From positions 86,174-150,173 of the forward strand of contig NZ_JAQQXR010000011.1 in assembly GCF_028595325.1 (NCBI RefSeq): DNA of 64,000 nt, given 5' to 3'. The notes under the pieces were generated by a model, which worked only from the letters and a program-made list of their open reading frames with translations, was not told where the DNA came from and did no database searches. Shown one piece after another: positions 58,214 to 64,000 of the stretch. The first letter of the stretch is position 1; each line of letters starts with the position of its first letter. The position numbers were made by a program, and so were the translations under genes. Source of the DNA: Janthinobacterium fluminis (GTDB lineage Bacteria; Pseudomonadota; Gammaproteobacteria; Burkholderiales; Burkholderiaceae_D).

Positions 58214-58984
58214 ATGCGATCTATACCAGCAACTGCCGTGGCGGCGCTCAGCGCCGCAGTCTTATCACTGGCGGGCGGCAACGCCGTCGCCTACCCCGGC
58301 GCCAAGGCCAGCTCCAGCCTCACCGGCGTGCACTTCGGCGTCATCGACCTGAGGCCGGACGACGGCCAGGCCGCCGGCTTTTCCACCGTGGCCGGCGACG
58401 CCCAACTGCGGACCATGTATAGATGGCCGGATGGCAAAGACAGCCTGGACGTGCCGCCGCTCCAGCCGGGCCAGATCGGCAGCGATGGGTCGACGGCCTT
58501 CGCCGGCACCCTGGGCAACTATGGCGGCTTGTACGCCGGCGCCGAAATCAACTACGCGACCTATGACGGCAGGGAGCACATCGCCACGGCGGACCAGCGG
58601 CTGACGATCACGCTGGCGCCCCGTTCCGCGCTGTCCCTTGCGGGCACCTCAAACGCTTCCGCACAACCCGATCTGGGGGGAGTAAACCTCTTCAACACCG
58701 CCAGCGTGGACAACTTCATCGACATCAGGAACTTCAGCTCGCCCAGCGTCTACGTCAGCTTTAAGCACTGGGCCGACTCGCGCTTCCTCGGCATCGAATC
58801 CAAAAACTTCGCGCTGATCTACGCCAACCCCAGCGACCAGCCATTGCTCATCGAGGTAAATTTCAGAATCGAAACACACGCAAGCACCCCCATCATTCCC
58901 GAACCAGGCAGCTATGCCATGATGGGCGCGGGCCTGCTGCTCATCGGCGCACTCGGCAAACGCAAGCGCGGCACCCGGGCTTGA
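58214..58984 (+). CDS. PEP-CTERM sorting-domain protein, paralogue 3
   Basis: Secreted protein of 256 aa with signal MRSIPATAVAALSAAVLSLA, the shared FGVIDLRPDDGQAAGFSTVA and TLGNYGGLYAGAEINYATY, and a divergent segment near residues 150-220 (VNLFNTASVDNFIDIRNFSS). The PEP-CTERM tail is IPEPGSYAMMGAGLLLIGAL with GKRKR. It has GAGGACACT before the ATG and the upstream block shared with copy 1. It converges with intact creD, 22 nt apart, and is probably in the ancestral position. Confidence 0.88.
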   Translation: MRSIPATAVAALSAAVLSLAGGNAVAYPGAKASSSLTGVHFGVIDLRPDDGQAAGFSTVAGDAQLRTMYRWPDGKDSLDVPPLQPGQIGSDGSTAFAGTLGNYGGLYAGAEINYATYDGREHIATADQRLTITLAPRSALSLAGTSNASAQPDLGGVNLFNTASVDNFIDIRNFSSPSVYVSFKHWADSRFLGIESKNFALIYANPSDQPLLIEVNFRIETHASTPIIPEPGSYAMMGAGLLLIGALGKRKRGTRA

Positions 58985-59006
58985 CCGGGCGCCGGCCCGC
59001 CGTCCG

Positions 59007-60431
59007 CTAGTGCGCGGCTTGCACGGCGCCGTCGGGCGACGCATCCGGCGCCGGTGCGGCGCCCTTGCCGACCTGATACCAGTCGACCTTGCGGGTCGCC
59101 ACCATCAGCGCGGCGAGCACGGCGAACAGCAGCAGGCTGCCCATCACCAGGGCATTGCTTTCCGAGTTCAGCAAGCCGTACAGGGCGCCATACAGCAGGC
59201 TCAGGCCCAGGCCGAAGCCGAGGCCGCGGCGCCAGTCGCCCAGCACGTGGCTGAGGTAGAAGCCGATCAGCACGATGCAGGCGGCGCTGGCCAGCAGGTA
59301 GGCCGCCAGGAAGGCGATGTGCTCGGACAACCCCACCAGCAGCAGGAAGAAAACCACCAGCGCCAGACCCACCAGCAGATACTGGATCGGGTGGATCGGC
59401 AATTGCTTGAGGATTTCGAAAACGAAGAAGGCGGCGAAGGTCAGCGCGACGAACAGCAGGCCATACTTGGTGGCGCGGTCGGCCTGGGAATACACGTTGA
59501 CGGGCTCGATAAAGGCGACGTGGAAGCGGTCCAACTCCAGCGGGGGGACGGCCGCCGCCTGGCCGGCCGCGGCGGCGGTGGCGCTCTCCATCAGGTTCAC
59601 CTGCGCCTGGGCATTCGTCGCCAGCGAGGAGATGCCCCAGTTGACGCTGAAACCGCTTGCGTCGATGCGGCGCTGCTTCGGCGACGGCAGGAAACGGCCG
59701 CCGAATTGCGGGTGCGGCCAGTTCGACTTCAGCGCGAACTGGTTGTTCTTGGCGATCGGCACGAAGTTCTGCCGCTCGATGCCGTCCAGGCCCAGGTCGA
59801 AGGAGAACTTCACCTGCGCCCCGGAGCTCAAGTCCAGCGCCGCCAGCGGCGCGTGCAAGCCGCTCTTGAAATATGCCAGGCCGGTGCCCTGCTCGAACTC
59901 GATCATCTGGCCGCCCCAGTTAATCTTCGGAATGTTGCGGATGCCGCGCACGTCCTCGATCGACAAGGCGATATAGGGCTGGCCCAGGGTGATGCGCGAG
60001 TGCGCGCTCTCGCGCGGCAACTCGTCGCGCTTGGGCAGCGTGAAGTCGCCGGCGATGCTGTGCTGGCCGCTGTAGACCAGCACCTGGTGGATGCCGCGGT
60101 AACGGCGCTCCGTGTCGATGCTGCCGTTCACCCTCAACTCGCCGGGAAAGACCAGCATGGTGCGGCGCACGGAACGGCGCAGCGTCTCGGCCTTCTTGCC
60201 CAGATCGTTGCTGGTGGTCACCTGCTCTTCATACTCGTCGGTGTAGGGCTGCACCAGCACGGGGCCGATCACGGTTTGCTCGCGCACGGAGTCGTTGGCG
60301 ATGCTGCGCACGGCCTCGTCGCGGAAAAACATGCGCTGCTTGATCGTCGATTCGATCATCAGCAGCGGGATGCCGATAAGCAGCGTCAGGCCGACGACGA
60401 GCAGGGTTTTGAACAACAGGGTTTTTTGCAT
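59007..60431 (-). CDS. creD: Inner membrane protein CreD
   Basis: Protein of 474 aa of the CreD family, the output gene of the CreBC system, linked to envelope integrity and beta-lactam or colicin tolerance in enterobacteria and Stenotrophomonas. An N-terminal helix (LLVVGLTLLIGIPLLMI) is followed by the TIKQRMFFRDEAVRSIANDS motif. A periplasmic domain of about 300 aa follows, then five or six C-terminal helices including EILKQLPIHPIQYLLVGLAL. The RDEAV and LPIHPIQY motifs are family hallmarks. It follows creB-creC with one small gene between. AAAGGATGGA precedes the ATG. No TTCAC-N6-TTCAC cre tag was found in the 209-bp upstream gap (60432-60640). Confidence 0.94.
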   Translation of the reverse strand: MQKTLLFKTLLVVGLTLLIGIPLLMIESTIKQRMFFRDEAVRSIANDSVREQTVIGPVLVQPYTDEYEEQVTTSNDLGKKAETLRRSVRRTMLVFPGELRVNGSIDTERRYRGIHQVLVYSGQHSIAGDFTLPKRDELPRESAHSRITLGQPYIALSIEDVRGIRNIPKINWGGQMIEFEQGTGLAYFKSGLHAPLAALDLSSGAQVKFSFDLGLDGIERQNFVPIAKNNQFALKSNWPHPQFGGRFLPSPKQRRIDASGFSVNWGISSLATNAQAQVNLMESATAAAAGQAAAVPPLELDRFHVAFIEPVNVYSQADRATKYGLLFVALTFAAFFVFEILKQLPIHPIQYLLVGLALVVFFLLLVGLSEHIAFLAAYLLASAACIVLIGFYLSHVLGDWRRGLGFGLGLSLLYGALYGLLNSESNALVMGSLLLFAVLAALMVATRKVDWYQVGKGAAPAPDASPDGAVQAAH

Positions 60432-60640
60432 GGCGTATCCATCCTTTAAGGTGACGCCAGTGTAGAAAACGCCTGTGCGCTAAGTATGCGCTCCGTGTGA
60501 AGCGAATTAGCAGGCCGGATAGTTCGACAAAGATGAAGACCTGCACGAATCAATTCATTTTTGCCAGATACGATGACGCAAGCATTGTGGACGGATGAGC
60601 GCAGCCTCTCCTCAATCATTACCATAAAAACAACGCCAAC

Positions 60641-61036
60641 TCATCCTCGGTAGCGGCGATACAGCGAAGCAATTTCAGAGCCCATCGCTGTTGCCATTGG
60701 ACATAGCACCCACGCAACCTTACCCGCCTCAGCAGGATGAAAGTACATTGTCGCAACCGCAAACACAGCGAGAATTATTGGAATTAAAAAAATGGCTTTC
60801 ATCATAAAATCTCCCAACGATGACGTATCCACTTCCGCATCTCCAGGTAGATCTACATTATGGATTTTCGAGGTATACATCGAACCGGCAAAACCGCCAA
60901 CGATGCAAAGCAGGGAAGCACTCAACCAGCCCGTCATCTCGCCACTAGGCGCATTTTTATAAACTGCAATCGCTGTCGCCACCCAACAAACAAAATTAAC
61001 CTGCAAACGATAACTATCCAGATGTTTTGCCAGCAT
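60641..61036 (-). CDS. Small multi-pass membrane protein of unknown function
   Basis: Protein of 131 aa with about four hydrophobic helices (VNFVCWVATAIAVY; LSASLLCIVGGFAGSMY; AIFLIPIILAVFAVATMYF; WVLCPMATAMGSEIASL) and a basic end RRYRG. A Gly/Asp-rich loop (NVDLPGDAEVDTSSLGD) sits in the middle. Base composition is visibly more AT-rich than its neighbours. AAGGAGA lies 7 nt before the ATG, so it is probably translated. It sits between creC and creD in the same direction. No family was recognised; horizontal acquisition is possible. Confidence 0.7.
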   Translation of the reverse strand: MLAKHLDSYRLQVNFVCWVATAIAVYKNAPSGEMTGWLSASLLCIVGGFAGSMYTSKIHNVDLPGDAEVDTSSLGDFMMKAIFLIPIILAVFAVATMYFHPAEAGKVAWVLCPMATAMGSEIASLYRRYRG

Positions 61037-61133
61037 CTACTTTTCTCCTTAAAATTTACGGCTCATAAATACACTGTAAAGAGTGACACATCCGGCCGAG
61101 TTCGAAGGAAAACTTGACGCTCGCCGCCGTGCC

Positions 61134-62555
61134 TCAGGAAAGCGGTAGTCGCAGCGTGGCGCAGGCGCCGCCGGCGGCGCCGTTGCGCACCTCGACCGTG
61201 CCCCGGTGCAGCGCCATCACCTCGCGCACGAAGGGCAGGCCCAGGCCGCTGCTCTTGGCGCCGTCCGGCCGCGGCAGCGAATAGAAGCGCTCGAACAGGC
61301 GCTCCTGCGCGTAGGCGGGGATGCCGGCGCCGCCGTCGCGCACGCTGATCTCGGCGTGGCGGCCGCTGGCGCCGGCCGACAGCGCGATGGCGCTGCCGGG
61401 CGGCGCGAAGTCGATGGCGTTGTCGAGCAGGTTGCCGATGGCCTGGCGCAGCAGCAGCGCGTCGCCGTGCAGGCTCAGGGCGTCGGTGCGCACCTCCAGG
61501 CGCAGCCCGCGGGCCGCCAGCCGGGCCGCCACGTCGGCGCCGGCCTGGGCCAGCAGGGCCGCCACGTCGACGCGCTCGGGCGCCGCCAGCCGCTGCTGCT
61601 TTTCCACCCGCACCAGGGCCAGCAGCTTGTCGATCAACTGCTTCTGGCGCGCGTTCTGGTTGAGGATGTTGGCGAGGAAGTGGCGCCGCTCGGCTTCCGG
61701 CATGTCCTCCTGCAGCAGCTCGGCCGAACCCTGGATCGCGGCGATCGGACTCTTCAGCTCATGGGCCAGCGTGTGCATCAGTTCCTCGACATACTCCTTG
61801 CCTTCGAGCTTGTCGCGCATCGCCTCAAGGGCGCGTCCGAGCGTGCCGATCTCATTGTTGCCCAGCGCCGGCAGGGTCGCCTTGCGGCCCGCCTCGACCT
61901 CGCCGATGTAGTGCATCAAGCGGCGCAGCGCGCGCCCCAGCCAGTAGGCGAAGGCGATGCCGATCAACAGCGACAGCAGCAACAGCACGGCGCCGCGCTG
62001 CAGGATCTTCTGCTGGCTGCGCTCGACGAAGACCTGCACGCTGGAATTCGGCTTGGCCACCGTCAGCACACCGATGATGCGGGCGCCGTCCATGATGGGC
62101 GCGGCCACGTGCATCACGGTCGAGGCGTCGTCGTCGGGCCGGGAGCGGGTGCTGCGCGCGCCGTATTTGCCCTGCAGCGTCAGCTTGACGTCGTTCCAGC
62201 GCGAGTAATCCTTGCCGGTGTCGCGGCCGGTGGAATCGAACAGCACCATGCCGCGGGCGTCGGTGATGTAGACGCGGTAGTCCAGCGTTTCCTTGGCGAC
62301 GCCGCTGATCTTCGCGTCGACCTTGCGCCCGGCGTAAGCCTGCATGCGCGTGGCGATGGCGGATTGCTGCAGGCGCCCCGCCCTGACGTCGTCGGCCACC
62401 AGGTCGGCCAGCAACTGGGCCGTGTCGACCAGCGTATCTTCCTGGGTCGCGCGCACGCCCGGCTTGACCTGCTCGACGAAGACGTTCAGCAGGAACCAGG
62501 CGGCCAGGCCGACGATCAGGAAATAGCCGAGCAGGATGCGCAGGCCTATCTTCAT
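61134..62555 (-). CDS. creC: Sensor histidine kinase CreC
   Basis: Membrane kinase of 473 aa. N-terminal helix (ILLGYFLIVGLAAWFLLNVF), a CreC-type periplasmic sensor domain (VYITDARGMVLFDSTGRD; GKDYSRWNDV), a second helix (GAVLLLLSLLIGIAFAYWLG) and HAMP precede the kinase core. The H box is LAHELKSPIAAIQG (His265), the N box LLDNAIDFAP and the G box GLGLPFVREVM. The GMVLFDS...GKDYSRWNDV block is specific for CreC. It overlaps the creB stop in ATGA. Confidence 0.93.
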   Translation of the reverse strand: MKIGLRILLGYFLIVGLAAWFLLNVFVEQVKPGVRATQEDTLVDTAQLLADLVADDVRAGRLQQSAIATRMQAYAGRKVDAKISGVAKETLDYRVYITDARGMVLFDSTGRDTGKDYSRWNDVKLTLQGKYGARSTRSRPDDDASTVMHVAAPIMDGARIIGVLTVAKPNSSVQVFVERSQQKILQRGAVLLLLSLLIGIAFAYWLGRALRRLMHYIGEVEAGRKATLPALGNNEIGTLGRALEAMRDKLEGKEYVEELMHTLAHELKSPIAAIQGSAELLQEDMPEAERRHFLANILNQNARQKQLIDKLLALVRVEKQQRLAAPERVDVAALLAQAGADVAARLAARGLRLEVRTDALSLHGDALLLRQAIGNLLDNAIDFAPPGSAIALSAGASGRHAEISVRDGGAGIPAYAQERLFERFYSLPRPDGAKSSGLGLPFVREVMALHRGTVEVRNGAAGGACATLRLPLS

Positions 62556-63244
62556 GCCAGGCTCAGGCTATAACCCATGCCGCGGTGGGTGTGGATGGGG
62601 TCGCAGGCGGCGTCGATCAGGCGCAGCTTGGCGCGCAGCGACTTGATGTGGGCGTCGACGGTGCGGTCCAGGGTGTCGGGCGCGTCGCTCCAGACCCGGT
62701 CCATCAACTGCGCCCGCGAGAGCACGTGGCCGGGATGCTCGACCAGCGCCTTCAGCAGCAGGTATTCGTAGCGGGTCAGGTCCAGCGCCTGGCCGCAGAA
62801 CAGGATGCGCGCCTCCAGCTGGCGCAGCACGAAGCGCGCCGGCGGCGCCGGCGCCGGCGCGGCGGCGGGCGGCGTCACGCGGCGCAGGATGACGCGGATG
62901 CGCGCCACCAGCTCGCGCGGCGAGAACGGCTTGGTGACGTAATCGTCGGCGCCTATCTCCAGGCCGACGATGCGGTCGATCTCGTCGCTGCGGGCGGTCA
63001 GGAAGATCACCGGCACCTCGGAAAACTGGCGCAGCCGGCGGCACACTTCCAGGCCGTTCATGTCGGGCAGGCCGATGTCGAGCACCACCAGGGCCGGCGC
63101 CGCGCCCTGCGGCTCGCGCATGACCGCCAGCGCCTGCGCGCCGAGGACAACGTGGCGCGGCGCGAAGCCGTCGGTGCGCAGCGCGTAGGCGATGCTGTCG
63201 GCGATGGCCGGCTCGTCCTCGACGATCAGGATGGTGTCAGGCAT
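62552..63244 (-). CDS. creB: Response regulator CreB
   Basis: OmpR-type regulator of 230 aa. The receiver has ILIVEDEPAIADSI, phospho-acceptor Asp56 (LVVLDIGLPDMNG) and Lys105 (YVTKPFSPREL). The winged-helix domain has LTRYEYLLLKALVEHPG, DRTVDAHIKSLRAKLR and THRGMGYSL. The phrase SIAYALRTDGF matches CreB proteins. The ATG at 63244 is chosen since the fold starts there. It lies 135 nt downstream of rpsJ with a long hairpin in the gap. Confidence 0.92.
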   Translation of the reverse strand: MPDTILIVEDEPAIADSIAYALRTDGFAPRHVVLGAQALAVMREPQGAAPALVVLDIGLPDMNGLEVCRRLRQFSEVPVIFLTARSDEIDRIVGLEIGADDYVTKPFSPRELVARIRVILRRVTPPAAAPAPAPPARFVLRQLEARILFCGQALDLTRYEYLLLKALVEHPGHVLSRAQLMDRVWSDAPDTLDRTVDAHIKSLRAKLRLIDAACDPIHTHRGMGYSLSLA

Positions 63245-63304
63245 GGCTCGATTCTTTTCAGATGCAAGGATAATAGGAGTGCCGCAAGCCGCCCCGTAAA
63301 CGAC

Positions 63305-63346
63305 ATCGGGGCCGGGGCTGCTCTTGCGAACAGGCCCGGCCCCGAT
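63305..63346 (-). terminator. Perfect 12-bp hairpin between rpsJ and creB
   Basis: ATCGGGGCCGGG pairs with CCCGGCCCCGAT around an 18-nt loop, 33 nt past the rpsJ stop. No T-run follows on the - strand. It probably insulates rpsJ from creB or stabilises the rpsJ transcript. Confidence 0.55.
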
Positions 63347-63379
63347 TGGCTGACGGGAAACCCGCCGGCTCAACAACGC

Positions 63380-63697
63380 TTATTGCAGTTTGATTTCAAC
63401 ATCGACGCCAGCTGGCAGGTCCAGCTTCATCAGCGCGTCAACCGTTTTGTCCGTAGGATCAACGATGTCCATCAGGCGCTGGTGGGTGCGGATTTCGAAC
63501 TGGTCGCGCGAGGTCTTGTTGACGTGCGGCGAACGCAGGACGTCGAAACGCTGGATGCGGGTTGGCAAAGGTACTGGACCCTTGACGACGGCGCCGGTGC
63601 GCTTCGCGGTTTCCACGATTTCCAGGGCCGATTGGTCGATCAGTTTGTAATCGAAGGCTTTCAGGCGGATGCGGATTTTTTGATTTGGTGTAGACAT
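63380..63697 (-). CDS. rpsJ: 30S ribosomal protein S10
   Basis: Head protein of 105 aa, also NusE in antitermination: [40 protein letters not shown] and TRDQ-type sequence [17 protein letters not shown]. The ATG at 63697 follows AAGGAAATACC. It is normally first in the S10 operon directly before rplC. Here creB, creC, creD and PEP-CTERM genes intervene, so it is transcribed apart from the other S10 genes. Confidence 0.98.
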   Translation of the reverse strand: MSTPNQKIRIRLKAFDYKLIDQSALEIVETAKRTGAVVKGPVPLPTRIQRFDVLRSPHVNKTSRDQFEIRTHQRLMDIVDPTDKTVDALMKLDLPAGVDVEIKLQ

Positions 63698-63827
63698 GGT
63701 ATTTCCTTAAAAGAACGAACCGGGCGAACCTTCCGCGCGCGGCAATGAGTAAAGCTCAGGCTTGGGGTCGATATGATACCACCGAACAGGGCGGTAAACA
63801 CATGTCGCCGCATTTTTCATCTGATAC

Positions 63828-63855
63828 GACAAGGCCGGCGCGAGCCGGCCTTGTC
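63828..63855 (-). terminator. Perfect hairpin after tuf
   Basis: GACAAGGCCGGC pairs with GCCGGCCTTGTC (12 bp) around a 4-nt loop, 19 nt past the tuf stop. It lies in the 176-bp gap before rpsJ, which otherwise shows only the rpsJ ribosome site and a weak TTTACC/CATATC promoter candidate on the - strand. Confidence 0.65.
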
Positions 63856-63873
63856 ACAGCGCTTGATTAAAAA

Positions 63874-64000
63874 TTAAGCGATGATTTTTGCAACCACGCC
63901 GGCGCCGACGGTACGGCCGCCTTCGCGGATAGCGAAGCGCAGACCTTCTTCCATCGCGATCGGGTTGATCAGCTTGACGGTGATCGACACGTTATCGCCT
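63874..64000 (-). CDS. tuf: Elongation factor Tu, C-terminal end (truncated by window edge)
   Basis: The last 41 codons encode [20 protein letters not shown], then [20 protein letters not shown] and a final Ala, the C-terminus of EF-Tu domain 3. The rest lies beyond the window. It is upstream of rpsJ, the standard tuf-rpsJ order of the str-S10 region. Confidence 0.97.

Overview
The window is high-GC, gene-dense chromosome from a betaproteobacterium, most likely Oxalobacteraceae (Massilia/Duganella/Janthinobacterium type). Evidence for this is the order pilMNOPQ-aroKB-dgt, the cyaY/lptM divergent pair, system II cytochrome c maturation (ResB/CcsB) beside a cytochrome c4, several PEP-CTERM proteins, and the betaproteobacterial sequences of the ribosomal proteins. 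The genus is an inference from protein content; no rRNA or tRNA gene was seen.

Layout. 1-526: 3' end of mutY. 527-8001: a tetrathionate respiration locus, with sensor kinase/regulator ttrS-ttrR on the + strand converging on the ttrB-ttrC-ttrA reductase operon on the - strand. 8144-9262: a tail-anchored coiled-coil protein made of 11-residue repeats. 9491-19424 (- strand): pilM-N-O-P-Q, an inserted Ig-like lipoprotein, then an in-frame aroK-aroB fusion and dgt. 19755-23716: PBP1A (mrcA), cyaY/lptM and an Rpn-type nuclease. 23781-29626 (- strand): msrQ/msrP, ccsB/resB and cytochrome c4. 29789-32548: engB, hemB and a TonB-like protein. 32654-39732: a two-component system upstream of an RND efflux pair, with a divergent Spy/CpxP-like gene. 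39788-41608: dsbD.

41784-55856 (- strand) is the long ribosomal cluster from rplC to rplQ (S10, spc and alpha operons, including secY, infA, rpoA). The usual first gene of the S10 operon, rpsJ, is not next to rplC. It lies 7.5 kb upstream (63380-63697), beside the 3' end of tuf (63874-64000). Between them sit creB-creC, a small AT-richer membrane-protein gene, creD, and three tandem PEP-CTERM paralogues on the opposite strand.

The most unusual part of the window is 55857-63379. The three PEP-CTERM genes are tandem duplicates. A decayed copy of the creD 3' end lies between copies 1 and 2, which records that the duplication unit ran into creD. Copy 2 has lost the upstream region that copies 1 and 3 share. 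The orphaned rplC operon has a candidate promoter of its own. Other points of interest are the AroKB fusion without a stop codon between the enzymes, the 23-unit hendecad protein, terminator-like hairpins in each long gap of the alpha operon, and a TTGTAT repeat cluster that may be the operator of the efflux/Spy regulator.
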